Positions 33,301 through 44,948 are shown, numbered from the stretch's first letter. The stretch is DNA of 64,000 nt from Nilaparvata lugens (GCF_014356525.2 NC_052518.1:5375162-5439161); one strand, 5' to 3'. Program-made: numbers and translations. Notes: generated by a model from the sequence alone, not told the origin.

Positions 33301-33659
33301 TATAGTGGGTTCCACGTTATAATGGCAGTGTCTGATTAGCAATGGTATTGCTATCCTTGTCAATCATTCAACAAAGCGGATAGCGCTATCTCTTTCTAGC
33401 TTTTCTCTGTTGCCAGATCGTTTCTCAACAATGTAGAATTGATAATTAATTAACAAAATATATCATCTTAATTATGAAATAATTGAAAAATATAATCTTT
33501 TGCTTAATAAAATATATTTGATTATTTTAAATGAGAATAAACAGTTAATATTACACCCTGTGTCAGCTACCGTTTATAGAAGGCATTGACAAGACAGAGG
33601 ATCGGAAACGTTGATCTCCTATCTTTCTCCACTGCCATTATAACGTGGACCTCACTATA
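33301..33659. mobile_element. MITE family A, full copy in inverse orientation
   Basis: It is bounded by TATAGTGGGTTCCACGTTAT and TAACGTGGACCTCACTATA, with both interior halves intact (reverse order relative to 10172-10543). Confidence 0.92.
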
Positions 33660-33833
33660 GCAGTTTGTCATAGGAAAGTGTAAAATATGAGAAATATTTT
33701 ATTTTGAAACTTCTTTATTGTCACATAAGTTTAAATAACATGAAATATCCAGAAAATAATCATATTATCCTTCAGAATCAATTAAGCCCAAAGGTATAAT
33801 ATTATCTGTTTGAGAGTCATGAGTTATGAATAA

Positions 33834-34366
33834 ATAGTTATTTGTGTAACTAGTGCGCAAAGTGACAGTTTGCTGCACCGAAAGAAACGTTTACGCCCGA
33901 GCCGTAGGCGAGGGCGGAATGGTTTCTTGAGTGCAGCAGAGGAACTTTGCGCACGTATTTCACATTAAGTTTTCCTACAGTTACCATTGAATATGAAAAG
34001 TGGGTAATTATGTGTAAAATTGCCTGAAATGCATCAAATGTTTTTCTGTGTAATTTTATTATTGATAAAAACCTTAATTTATTGTCAAATTGAATAAAAA
34101 TGTTGTCCTTGGTTATAATATCTAATTAATGCTGTGCTCGGTGTGCTTCGTTGCACCTCTGCTCACTATAGCAGCCCAGTCACTGTTACCAACTTCATTT
34201 TGATTTTGCTGCACTGTTGCTCCATATAACCTACTAAGTATTTTGCGTTGCCATGTTGCAAATCTGGAGTACAGAAAATTTTTTCCCGCACTAGAGCGGA
34301 AAAGTGATTCTTTGCGTTCTGTAATCAGTGCAGGAATGGCCACTTTTCAACGTAACTGTGGGAAAA
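33834..34366 (+). mobile_element. Repeat family F, first copy
   Basis: About 530 bp shared with 52931-53476: GACAGTTTGCTGCACCGAAA, the GTTTCTTGAGTGCAGCA inverted mate, CTACAGTTACCATTGAATAT and finally GCACTAGAGCGGAAAAGTGA. The first 110 bp form a hairpin around CCCGAGCCGTAGGCGAGGGC. No coding frame; class unknown. Confidence 0.75.
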
Positions 34367-34627
34367 GTATATTTCCTCACTTGGACTAATGAATAAGATG
34401 TTTTCTTGCTGCCTGAGAAGTGAAAATTCTGTCGATTTCCATGAAAATATCAGTTTAATGTTGAGCTAAAACTCGTACTGAAATATATTTTCACATTGAG
34501 ATGGATTGATTTGAGATCTTCTAAGTTTTTCAGAAGCAATAAATTCGTCAAAATAATATAGTTGATATATTATTACATTGGAATGTAGTACTTTATGAAT
34601 ATTAATCAATATCAAAGTTCTTGTGTC

Positions 34628-34840
34628 CAAGAAATTATATTTTTCAATAATTTAGTAATGAATTTTCATAATTAAGATGAGATATTTTGTTGATTAATTA
34701 TTAATTCTACATTGTTAGAAGATGATCTGGCAACAGAGCAAAGCGAGAAAGAGATAGCGCTATCCGCCTTTTGAATGATAGACAAGGATAGCAACACCAT
34801 TGCTAATCAAACATTGCCATTATAACGTGGACCTCACTAG
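34628..34840. mobile_element. MITE family A, truncated copy
   Basis: Only the right half remains, from AAGAAATTATATTTTTCAAT to the intact TIR TAACGTGGACCTCACTAG. Confidence 0.9.
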
Positions 34841-35592
34841 AATATGAGTGGAGTTGAAATGTGTCAGATTGTTCGTTGGAATGAAATTGAAATTCATACA
34901 GTTTTATTATGATTGAAAGAGAATCACTAGCGATTCATGACAGAAGATAGAGTAGTTACGAGAAAGATTTCCAGCTAAAAATATAAGATGATTATTTTGA
35001 TAATAATATCTAAAATAGAACTTGGGGCTTATCTAGACTTATTTAATGACTTTTATAGTATGTTTACGAACAAATTGTGAATGCTTTTTGAAATATTCCA
35101 CTAATACTGAAAACAGTCACTCTTTCTAAGAGCTTTTTAAGAGCTTCAAAAAAGCTCTACATCATGAAATCGTTAGAATTCTGTGAATACATTATTTTTC
35201 ATGAGGATTATGGAAGCTCAAAGCTTCCAAACCTCACCAAATAGAAAAAGCTGGATGCAGAGAGGTATTAATGAAGCGCAAAATTAATTGCAACATTTTC
35301 CTTGTTCTCTTCTCTCCCGATTTCCATTCAATAAAAATTAACAAATGCTTCACCGGCTTTTAATAAAATCTGAATAATAATTGTTATTTGTGTATTCCAC
35401 AGTTGAAAATTAAGTACAACAAGGAATCCAGTATGTCAATTACGAAATGCTGGATCAAAGTTGAGGAAAATGTGTTGTGGAAATTAATTAACACAGCGAA
35501 AAATATGTATTCTTTAGATAGAAATTGTTTTGTGATAAGCCATGATCCTTTGTTTCTGGAATATCAGACATGTTTCAATCTATTTTTGCCGT
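34841..35592. other. No gene recognised
   Basis: AT-rich; a 68-codon plus frame (35388-35594) runs into the adjacent MITE and lacks features. Confidence 0.45.
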
Positions 35593-35965
35593 AGTCTATG
35601 GTGAATGTTTAATGGCAGTTTTTGATTAACATTGGTGCTGCTATCCTTGTCTATCAATCTTCAAAGCAGACAGTCCTATCCTTTTCTTGCATCACGACGT
35701 TGCCAGATCGTTTTTAACAATTTAGAAATGTAATTGATTGAGAAAACATTCAATCCCCGTCATGAAAATTTACCATTATATCATTTAAAAATATATTATC
35801 ATAACGAATACCATATAATTGGTTATTTTGAACAAGTATGAACAGTTTATATTCCATATACCGGTATCAGCTATCCTTTATTATAGCAGGCTGTGGCAAG
35901 GCAGAGAATTGACCACGCTGTTCTCCTATCTTTCTCCACTGCCATTATAACGTGGACCTAACTGT
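35593..35965. mobile_element. MITE family A, diverged full copy
   Basis: The left TIR is degraded (CTATGGTGAATGTTTAATGG) and the right TIR reads TTATAACGTGGACCTAACTG. The interior follows the family order with many substitutions, so this is an older copy. Confidence 0.85.
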
Positions 35966-36021
35966 AGGTGGCTATTATACATGGAAGCTTATAAATAACT
36001 CCTTTGATGGCGAAAACACAT

Positions 36022-36130
36022 TTCTAGTTTCTAGTTTTTCAGTACAGCAGAAAAGCTTTGGAATTTCTTTATTTCTTTTTGGAATCTCATGATTGCACAA
36101 TACTTTATCATGGTTGTTTTGAAAGAAAAC
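36022..36130. repeat. Flanking duplication, left copy
   Basis: TTTCTAGTTTTTCAGTACAG through TTTTGAAAGAAAAC matches 37526-37620 (TTTCTAGTTTTTCAGTGTAG onward) in direct orientation with modest divergence. The two copies bracket the composite family A structure. Confidence 0.85.
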
Positions 36131-36133
36131 ATC

Positions 36134-37525
36134 TATAGTGAGGTGCACGTTATAATGGCAATGGAGAAAGATAGGAGAAAAACGATGCCGATCCTCTGTC
36201 TTGTCAATGCCTTCTATAAACGGTAGCTGACACCGTTTTGACATTAGCAACGGTAGCTGACATTAAGCAAGAAATTATATTTTTCAATTATTTCATAATG
36301 AATTTTCATAATTAAGATGAAATATTTTGTTAATAAATTATCAATTCTACATTGTTGAAAAACGATCTGGCAACAGAGAAAAGCGAGAAAGAGATAGCGC
36401 TATCCGCTTTGTTGAATGATTGACAAGGATAGCAATACCATTGCTAATCAAACACTGGTATGTTCAGTTGGCCCTTTAGAGTCGCTCTAGGAACGGATTT
36501 GGAAAAATTTCCAAAGATACGCCCAAAATATGCGTTTTTTATCGTTTTCTCAGCTTTATCGAGAACAAATAAACAGAAAATGTTCAAATTCAGTACAGAA
36601 GCTCAGCTAGGGTGTAATAATGTTGTGTTCGAAGGAATTTGCAATTACGTCAAAGATACGCCCAAAATTAGCGTTTTTCCAGCGTTTTTTTGCTTTTTCT
36701 CAGATTTATCGAGAACAAATGAACAGAGATTGTTCAAATTTAGTACAGAAGCTCAGCTAGGGTGTAATAATGTTTTGTTAGAAGGAATTTGAAATAACGC
36801 CAAAGATACGCCCAAAATTAGCTGTTTTTTTTCTCAGTCCTTTCATCAAGTAATAAGCAGAAAATGTTCAAATTTGGAACACAGTTTTAGCTATGGTCTA
36901 AAAATTCTGTGATGAGGTGGCTTCTGACCGATTTCATCAAAGATCCGCCCAAAATCGGCTTTTTTCCAACGTTTTTCTCAGCTTTTCTGCGTTTTCTCGG
37001 TTCTTTGACTTTCTGATGGAATGAAGCATGCTCAAATGAAAAATGCAGGCGAGCGAAGCGAGCCCGCTGATCTCACTTTTGGACGATCCAGTCGGGGATC
37101 CAGGGGGCGGAGTCCCCTGGCTAGACGGATATGGCGAGCGAAGTGAGCCTGACGGCTAGTAAATTGTATTTTATTAAGCAAGAAATGATATTTTTCAATA
37201 ATTTCATAATGAATTTACATAACTAAGATGATATATTTTGTTGATAAATCATTCAATATACATTGTTAAAAGACGATCTAACAGCAGAGCTGTATTTTAT
37301 TAAGCAAGAAATGATATTTTTCATTAATTTCATAATGAATTTACATAATTAAGATGATATATTTTGTTGATGAATCATCCATTCTACATTGTTAGAAGAT
37401 GATCTAACAACAAAGCAAAGCGAGAAAGAAGTTGCGCTATCTGCCTTGTTGAATGATAGACAAGGATAGAAATACCATTCATTACTAAACAAACACTGCC
37501 ATTATAACGTGGTCCTCACTATAGT
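36134..37525. mobile_element. Composite family A MITE: split by another element and with three right halves
   Basis: A near-complete copy runs from TATAGTGAGGTGCACGTTAT (36134) to ATCAAACACTG (36455). After an unrelated insert (36456-37147) there are two more right-half segments, 37148-37290 and 37291-37525, both starting TATTTTATTAAGCAAGAAAT; only the last reaches the TIR GTGGTCCTCACTATAG. Together with the duplicated flanks this implies local tandem duplication as well as insertion. Confidence 0.8.
36456..37147 (+). mobile_element. Element with internal tandem repeats inserted in a family A MITE
   Basis: The insert starts GTATGTTCAGTTGGCCCTTT. A unit of about 140-150 bp starts with CAAAGATACGCCCAAAAT near 36512, 36651, 36801 and 36939. 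It ends in a GC-rich part with GGGGGCGGAGTCCCCTGG and two GGCGAGCGAAG(C/T)GAGCC motifs. The 110-codon plus frame is a repeat translation. Class unknown; the organisation (unique ends, inner tandem units) recalls family K. Confidence 0.7.
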
Positions 37526-37628
37526 TTCTAGTTTTTCAGTGTAGCAGAACAGTTTTGGAATTTCTTTTTATTTAATTTCATGATCGCACAATATTTTATT
37601 ATGGACGTTTTGAAAGAAAACAACATCT
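37526..37628. repeat. Flanking duplication, right copy
   Basis: This is the direct counterpart of 36022-36130, ending TTTTGAAAGAAAACAACATC. Confidence 0.85.
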
Positions 37629-38427
37629 AGAGTTTCCAACCCCTTGTTATAATCTTGAGAAATACTCTAGTAGCTTGATAATGGACTTGCCCAGTGCTGA
37701 GTATTATTGGTGAAGTGGCTTACAATGATTGAGGAAAATAAAGGGATTTGAATGAGTGGTAGGTGCCTGTTTTCCTCATGTGCGAACTCAATATTCGACT
37801 AATTTTCAACTCTGATTGGTTTATATTGTTGTATTTTGAAGCATGACCACGTTCCATGTTCCATTTGCCCACTCGAAAGCTAGTTTGAGCCGGCTTGATC
37901 CTCTTCAATTGAACTGCATCCCCTTTCGAGCTCCTTGACACTAGGCAATCTCACTATATCATGTGATATGGCCACCAATAGGGGATCAAGCCTCTCAGAC
38001 TATCATGGAAATGACTTCTAGCCGCTATTTGCTCGACTCTTCAATTTTCTCCTAGCATCGTAGCTTAACACGTTCAATTAGCGAGTCTGTCTGGGACTCT
38101 CACTCCCAATTTTCCTTTCTCTCCTAGTCCTTCGCCATAAATTTGTTATGAAACTTTCCTTGTTGAACAGATCACACCGTCATCGAGTTTACCATTCAAT
38201 TTCAATACTCAACATGTCTGAGATCTAATTGGTTGGATCGCCTTGAACAGACCAAGCAATTAAACCATTGCGTTTTCAGTTATCAATTTTCCTTCAATCC
38301 AATTCCACCAGAAATCATCATAATAGGCTAAATAAAAAAAACAAAACACCAAATTAATCTTCAAAATTTGATTATTTTGAGAATCTGAGACGTGTGTGAG
38401 TAGGTTGCAACATATGCCACAAAACCT
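37629..38427. other. No gene recognised
   Basis: About 800 bp, moderately less AT-rich than the surroundings at 37840-38120; a 73-codon minus frame shows no motif. Confidence 0.4.
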
Positions 38428-38525
38428 ATAGTGAAGTTCACTGTTACGCCGATTCTCTGCCTTTCCACTGATCTCTATAGAGGATAGCTGATATCGGCAT
38501 ATCTGAATAAATATGAACTAATAAA
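38428..38525. mobile_element. MITE family A, short remnant
   Basis: CTATAGTGAAGTTCACTGTTA and CGCCGATTCTCTGCCTTTCCACTG followed by AGAGGATAGCTGATATCGGC correspond to the left end of family A. The rest is lost where a family J repeat begins. Confidence 0.65.
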
Positions 38526-38535
38526 TAAAATATAC

Positions 38536-38730
38536 TAAGAAGTTGTTAAAGCGACAGAAATTATTTAAAGACCGGTCTCGGTTGTTACATCATTGTCAAT
38601 CTCTGATAAACTCAAACTAAATACAGAAGTAGCAGAATCTATACTAGTGGGCGAGTACCGCTATTGGTCAAGGGCTTGAACGCCTGTCATTGGCCTAGAC
38701 CCTAGACACTCTCCTCCCACTTATCGGTGC
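38536..38730. mobile_element. Repeat family J, second copy
   Basis: GACCGGTCTCGGTTGTTACA, CATTGTCAATCTCTGATAAA and CATTGGCCTAGACC to CTCCTCCCACTTATCGG parallel 26508-26744 closely. Confidence 0.7.
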
Positions 38731-39002
38731 ACATAACACAAACGTCACAAACTGGCGGTTCAAGCAACATACTCGTCATGATAACAAAATTTACTTGCAG
38801 TACAAATTAAAACAAAGAAATCAAGCACAAGATAATAAAACAAATATGTATATAGAAAAACTATCGACTAATGTATGCTAATAAGGTTATGATAAAACTA
38901 GATTTGTAGTGTTGTATTGGTTGAAATGAATCTGGTCATTTAAAATATACTGGGAACTGTCCTCAGTTACTCTTGTCATTTCTAAAGCATCTAGAATATT
39001 AA
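38731..39002. other. No feature recognised
   Basis: Short AT-rich spacer between families J and E. Confidence 0.4.
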
Positions 39003-39758
39003 CTAGTTATTTGTATATCTAGAGTGAAAAGTACGACTTTTTCTCCCTGTGGGAAAAAGTTTGAAGCCCGAGGCGAAGCCGAGGGCAGCAATTTTCCTGA
39101 GGGAGAAAAAGTATTTTTCGCTCGTGATGTACACAACATTTTTCCTCCATCTACATTTTTTTATAGAAACTGCAAATAAAATCATTCTAATAACTTACGT
39201 ATTGGTGACAATGATTCCTAACAATATAACCTAAATCTAAAACCTAAAAACCGGTCGTCTGATTGGCACTGCTGATTGCGCTATCTATCGGCAAAAGTTG
39301 TAACAATTATATCAGCTGAGCAGCTACCAAAAATGGCTGACTCCAGATCACGCGGCTCAGATTTGAATTGCAGATCAAACATATTTGTTGGCTGGTATTT
39401 TGAATAGAATAAAATATTTTAAAAATTGTATAAATTTTTATTGTCTACTAATATTAAGGATATAATAATTATCATACAAACATATATTTCATGAGTTAAT
39501 CAAATTTCTGGTTGTGGTATTGAATTCAGTTGACTCAATGACAGACACCTCTATTATGCTTTCTCATCTGAGCTTAGACCTTCTAACCTATTACAATGTA
39601 AGTTTCAAAATAGAGATGCTCCCCATGTTATTTAAATGGAGTCACTTTTACTCCCTAGGGAGTTTTTCTGTTTTTTACTACCGAGAGCAAAAAATTGACA
39701 CTTAAGTATTAGGTTTCAGGGAGTAAAGTAAGTACTTTAGACAGTAGCTGGAGGAAAA
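39003..39758 (-). mobile_element. DNA element family E, minus copy
   Basis: The complement of 23872-24612 over its whole length, with a small extra block (TTTCTCATCTGAGCT near 39560). CTAGAGTGAAAAGTACGACT forms one end and AGTAAAGTAAGTACTTTAG the other. Confidence 0.8.
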
Positions 39759-39759
39759 G

Positions 39760-40431
39760 AAAATTTGATATGCTGAAACCCTGACAAACTGAAAACTTGA
39801 TTAATTGAAAACTTGACAAATTGAAAGCTTGACATACTGAATACTTGTCAAACTGCTTTATTGATTTATTGCAAACCCTACAAAGTGAAACCTGCTGCAA
39901 GCATCAGAAACCGTGTTTTAATGTTGATGCAATCAGCCAAGTCATTGCATAATGTTCATATTATAGTATAGTTTTGAAAATGATTGCGAAAAGACCCCCC
40001 TGTTATGGGATTGATTAATGTTTGCATTATAACATGATCATAAATAAATACATTTTAGCTTAAAAATCCTTAGAGAGTGAATCCAATACAATCTATAATA
40101 TTAGTTCACAGTAATTTTGTAGGACTAGCTTTCTACATTATTATTACTTTTCAATGGAATAAAATCTTCAACCTTCAATTATTGCATTTCCTTCACAAGT
40201 AGGCTAACTTATTCCAATCACTAGATTCATCCTTAATTGAACCAAACACACAAACTATTCATGTAACTGAATAGTGTAGTGTAGACAACGGTTTTATATG
40301 CTCTTTAAAGCATTTGCTTGATATGCTCGCTCACTTGTGTCTCAAATCTACACTCTAATTCTAACTCGTGCGTTGAAGAGATTTATTACAAAACTGTTGC
40401 TTCAACTTCTATATTATCATTGTCTTTTTGC
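39760..40431. other. No gene; short degenerate tandem repeats at its start
   Basis: At 39778-39855 a motif of about 17 bp, close to ACTTGACAAACTGAAA, repeats four or five times with variation. The rest is featureless. Confidence 0.5.
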
Positions 40432-40790
40432 TATAGTGAGATGCACGTGATAATGGCAGTGTTTGATTAGCAATTGTATTGCTATCATTCAACAAAGACT
40501 CTCTCTCTCTCGCTTTGCTCTGTTGCCAGATTGTCTTTTAACAATGTAGAATTAATAATTAATTCACAAAATATTTCATCTTAATAGAAAATCCATTATG
40601 AAATTATTGAAAAATATAATTTCCTGCTTAATAAAATATATTTGATTATTTTGAACGAGAATGAACAGTTAATATTATATCAATGAACTTGTATCAGCTA
40701 CCGTCTATAGAAGGAATTGACAAGTCAGAGGTTCGGCAACGTTTTTCTTCTATCTTTCTCCACTGCCATTATAACGTGGACCTCACTATA
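40432..40790. mobile_element. MITE family A, full copy
   Basis: TATAGTGAGATGCACGTGAT opens and GTGGACCTCACTATA closes the element. The adjacent 23-bp segments ATATTATCATTGTC... (40411) and TATATTAACATTGTC... (40789) are imperfect direct repeats, longer than a normal target duplication. Confidence 0.9.
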
Positions 40791-41142
40791 TATTAACATT
40801 GTCTCTTTGCTAGATATTATCAAAAATTATCACATTGCTTCAAGTTTCAAAATCCAAAGTAGTAATCTTGTAAATGGAATGCAGAGTCCATCAGTTACTA
40901 AATGCTTTGTCGTCTACACTTCCTGCCTTTTATTAGCGGAGGGGTGATTGAACAGAGAGGGAACGACTGTGATTGGCTCAATCGATAACGCGTGACCCTG
41001 TCGAGGGTGAGAGTGAGTGAGTGAAAGTGTGAGTGAGTGAAAGTAGAGCAGGCGAAACAGATCAACAATAGAGTTTTAAGAGATAGGTGAATTTATATTG
41101 AGACGAAGTTCATGTGTGAACATTCTAATATGATATTAAGAT
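40791..41142. other. No gene; GTGA-rich microsatellite-like patch
   Basis: A patch of GAGTGAGTGAGTGAAAGTGT lies at 41010-41045. The remainder is unremarkable. Confidence 0.45.
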
Positions 41143-41763
41143 ACTAGCAGGTAACCCGTTCTCCGCAAAGGTTTATTTTAGAACTTGACAAACTGAAAAC
41201 TTGACCGAGTGGAATCTGGAAGAGTTTTTAAATAGGCCTTGAACTATCCTCGGTTGATAAGAATCTATATGCAAAATTTCAAGTTAATCAGTCCAGTAGT
41301 ATAGATGTGATGATGCGTCAAACATGATTATCCTATCTCGTACGTGTATGAGCCAGTTCTTTCCTTTATCATGGAATAGATAAGTTCTCCAACTTGGTGC
41401 TAACCTAATAAAGTAGCAGAACTTAAATCCTGTATAGAAACCTTCCTCAACTTAATGCCAACCTGACAAAATTTGACTGGTTATTAATTTAGATGCCAAT
41501 TTTAACCATCAAGAGGTAGTCTCTCTAGATTATAGTTCTATATTAACATATGGTATGTATTTATGTCCCATGAATGAAATTTGAACATTAATTCTGAAAA
41601 ATCTAGACGGAAAATTAAAATTTGGGCTTCCAGGTGCACGAGATTGATATTTTTAGAATCTATGTGCGTTCATTCACGTTTTTCCGGTATGCAATCCACA
41701 AGTTGGCATGTTTTGGTGCGAACAAACGAACAAACACAACCCTAATCTCTCTTATTATATAGA
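41143..41763 (+). mobile_element. Family G, long form, second copy
   Basis: It begins ACTAGCAGGTAACCCGTTCT and ends CTCTCTTATTATATAGATG, with the same internal order as 25045-25700 and a few deletions. Confidence 0.8.
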
Positions 41764-42310
41764 TGAGACTCGTCTGACGTCATGTCACGTCTCGTCGAGT
41801 CTCAATATGCGTCTACTCATAGAATAAACAATCTAGAAGTTGAACAGTATTGAAGTGTTTTCTGGTCCAGTCTGAATTACTCTGCTCGAAAGTGAGCTTC
41901 GAGAGAATTAAAGAGATCAGTGTATCTTAATTTGTTTTATTTTTGGCGACTTTCTTAGTTTTTTACATTTTCGAAACCCATAACCGTTCTATATTCGATT
42001 TTATCTATACCAGGTAAAACTGTAAGAAGTGAGTTTTGAGATAAATGAAAGAAAATGGACGGATCAGTGCTTCACAACCGTATATTTTTGACAACTCATC
42101 TTTTCGGGTTTTTACATCTTTACAACCCATAAGAGTATTCAATTCATGTGTATTTATTTGTTACATACAATACTAAATTAACAATTGTAATACATAACAA
42201 CAACAAACAATATTACATGCTACATATTATTATATCACACTACTCTGTTAAGTGGGCCTATTCAAAATCAAATACTAATTTGTACACTATGTAGCCAGGT
42301 ACAAACAAAT
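41764..42310. other. No gene; probable reverse-oriented retro tail
   Basis: Near 42145 TGTGTATTTATTTGTTACAT resembles the complement of a LINE 3' tail. Nothing coding remains. Confidence 0.35.
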
Positions 42311-42451
42311 AAAGGAGCTGACCATACTTTTAGAATAGTGTTGTGATTTAGTCTGTCTGGTTACACATACAACGATTTTTTGCCGTCCTCATGAATTCTA
42401 CCAGATTAAACGGAACTTGACAAACACATGGACACATCATCTGTTTAATAC

Positions 42452-42782
42452 TAGTAGTTCTGTGAACAGTAGACCTCACGCAGTATTCTCATCCACAAGT
42501 ACCTGATTGAAACTATAGACCTTATGGAAATACAGCAATAGACTGGCTTCTCAACACATCTGTGTAATCACTTGTCAGCTGATTTATGATGAATAATTCT
42601 ATAGTCAGATTTTTATATTGGCGTATGAAGGAGGCTCCTTTTTCCTTTTATATTATCCTTGAAATGCAAAATTTCCAAAAACCTTGTATATACGTCGACG
42701 CGCAATTAAAAAAGGAACATAACTGTCAAATTTCATGAAAATCTATTACCGCGTTTGGCCGTAAATGCGTAACATAAGAACA
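42452..42782 (+). repeat. 335-bp module, first copy, family K left end
   Basis: It runs from TTAATACTAGTAGTTCTGTG to ATTACCGCGTTTGGCCGTAA and is nearly identical to 43182-43508. It contains TACGTCGACGCGCAATT. No frame of note. Confidence 0.95.
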
Positions 42783-43177
42783 TATAAACATTTAAACATT
42801 CAAACATTTAAACATTTAAACATTAAACATTTAAACATTTAAACATTTAAACATTTAAACATTTAAACATTTAAACATTTAAACATTTAAACATTTAAAC
42901 ATTTAAACATTTAAACATTTAAACATTTAAACATTTAAACATTTAAACATTTAAACATTTAAACATTTAACATTTAAACATTTAAACATTTAAACATTTA
43001 AACATTTAAACATTTAAACATTTAAACTTTAAACATTTAAACATTTAAACATTTAACATTTAAACATTTAAACATTTAAACATTTAAACATTTAAACATT
43101 TAAACATTTAAACATTTAAACATTTAAACATTAAACATTTAAACATTTAAACATTAAACATTTAAACATTTAAACAT
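42783..43177. repeat. Minisatellite of the 8-bp unit CATTTAAA, first array
   Basis: After CGTAACATAAGAACATATA the unit CATTTAAA repeats about 48 times, with occasional 7-bp units (CATTAAA) and a CATTCAAA variant. Confidence 0.98.
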
Positions 43178-43512
43178 CATCTGTTTAATACTAGTAGTTC
43201 TGTGAACAGTAGACCTCACGCAGTATTCTCATCCACAAGTACCTGATTGAAACTATAGACCTTATGGAAATACAGCAATAGACTGGCTTCTCAACACATC
43301 TGTGTAATCACTTGTCAGCTGATTTATGATGAATAATTCTATAGTCAGATTTTTATATTGGCGTATGAAGGAGGCTCCTTTTTCCTTTTATATTATCCTT
43401 GAAATGCAAAATTTCCAAAAACCTTGTATATACGTCGACGCGCAATTAAAAAAGGAACATAACTGTCAAATTTCATGAAAATCTATTACCGCGTTTTGCA
43501 GTAAATGTGCAA
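43178..43512 (+). repeat. 335-bp module, second copy
   Basis: A direct repeat of 42448-42782, differing by a handful of bases at its end (GCGTTTTGCAGTAAATGTGC against GCGTTTGGCCGTAAATGCGT). Confidence 0.95.
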
Positions 43513-44267
43513 CATTTAAACATTTATAGATTTAAACATTTGAACATTTGAACATTTAAACATTTAAACATTTAAACATTAAACATTAAACATTTAAACA
43601 TTTAAACATTTAAACATTTAAACATTTAAACATTTAAACATTTAAACATTTAAACATTTAAACATTTAAACATTTAAACATTTAAACATTTAAACATTTA
43701 AACATTTAAACATTTAAACATTTAAACATTAAACATTTAAACATTTAAACATTTAAACATTAAACATTAAACATTTAAACATTTAAACATTTAAACATTT
43801 AAACATTTAAACATTTAAACATTTAAACATTAAACATTTAAACATTTAAACATTTAAACATTTAACATTTAAACATTTAAACATTTAAACATTTAAACAT
43901 TTAAACATTTAAACATTTAAACATTTAAACATTTAAACATTTAAACATTTAAACATTCAAACATTTAAACATTTAAACATTTAAACATTTAAACATTTAA
44001 ACATTTAAACATTAAACATTTAAACATTTAAACATTTAAACATTTAAACATTTAAACATTCAAACATTCAAACATTTAAACATTTAAACATTTAAACATT
44101 TAAACATTTAAACATTTAAACATTTAAACATTTAAACATTTAAACATTTAAACATTTAACATTTAAACATTTAAACATTCAAACATTTAAACATTTAAAC
44201 ATTTAAACATTTAAACATTTAAACATTTAAACATTTAAACATTTAAACATTCAAACATTTAAACATT
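43513..44267. repeat. Minisatellite of the 8-bp unit CATTTAAA, second array
   Basis: About 94 units, mostly exact, with scattered 7-bp units, several CATTCAAA variants and an initial diverged part (ATTTATAGATTTAAACATTT). It ends at CATTGAGTGAAATACCAACC. Confidence 0.98.
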
Positions 44268-44320
44268 GAGTGAAATACCAACCGTCGACTTGAATATTGA
44301 ACCTCACTTCGCTCGGTCAA
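44268..44320 (+). mobile_element. Right end of the family K element
   Basis: GAGTGAAATACCAACCGTCG, GACTTGAATATTGAACC and TCACTTCGCTCGGTCAACAA parallel the right end of the element at 27586-28495. Confidence 0.65.
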
Positions 44321-44696
44321 CAATAGAATTTTTTAATACGGCAAAAATTCGTACGTACAAAAATCAATGTGTGTGTAACTAGACTCAGACTAGATTACAA
44401 CACTATTCTAAAAGGATGGTCAGCTCCTTTCCCCCTATCAATTATCTCCAATTTCAGTTGACTCTAGATTAATGAGCCTTCAAACAAGCTACTATAACTA
44501 TACATCGATAACTATATAACTACAATAACTAGGTAAATAGATAACTTCGATAAGTAGGCATTTCGCTAGCAATCATTCCTTCATCTTATAGTCTTGACTG
44601 ACTGAATATATTATTATACATTACTCTTTCAAACATAAAACAATATTGAACAACATAACACAATATATGAGATAAAATAAACCAATATTATATAAC

Positions 44697-44948
44697 TTTT
44701 TGTGTAGTTGAGAAGTTGATATTGTGGTAATTATTCATATTGAATGAAAAAGACTAAGGATTTGTCAAAAACCACAGATTTATTGATACTTAGAAAGACC
44801 GGTTTCGGTTATTACACCATTGTCAATCTGATTTAGTTATCGAGTTTATCAGAGATTGACAATGGTGTAATAACCGTAACCGGTCTTTCCAAGTATCAAT
44901 AAATCTGTGGTTTTTGACAAATCCTTAGTCTTTTTCATTCAATATTAT
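44697..44948. mobile_element. Repeat family J as an inverted pair
   Basis: ACTAAGGATTTGTCAAAAACC...ACCGGTTTCGGTTATTACACC is followed after about 25 bp by its inverted copy ending GGTTTTTGACAAATCCTTAG. The 5' flank TGTAGTTGAGAAGTTGATAT is shared with 26508. The structure is a 200-bp hairpin. Confidence 0.85.

Larger units (their letters stand above)
42311..44430. mobile_element. Composite element bounded by inverted repeats of about 90-100 bp
   Basis: The left end AAAGGAGCTGACCATACTTT continues with TAGAATAGTGTTGTGAT...TGGTTACACATACAACG...GCCGTC. The complement of the right end (44324-44430) shows AAAGGAGCTGACCATCCTTT and the same continuation. The inverted repeats enclose the minisatellite element 42452-44320, so a hairpin MITE probably received a family K insertion in its loop. 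Confidence 0.85.

Noticed and set aside
36460..36792. A 110-codon protein with internal repeats
   Set aside because: It is a translation of the 140-150 bp tandem units of a mobile element; the protein repeat simply mirrors the DNA repeat.
42783..44267. CRISPR-like appearance of regularly repeated short units
   Set aside because: There are no spacers: the 8-bp unit is contiguous. The context is eukaryotic and the arrays sit in a mobile element.
42783..44267. Telomeric or interstitial telomere repeat
   Set aside because: The unit CATTTAAA is unlike the insect TTAGG repeat and is flanked by element ends on both sides.
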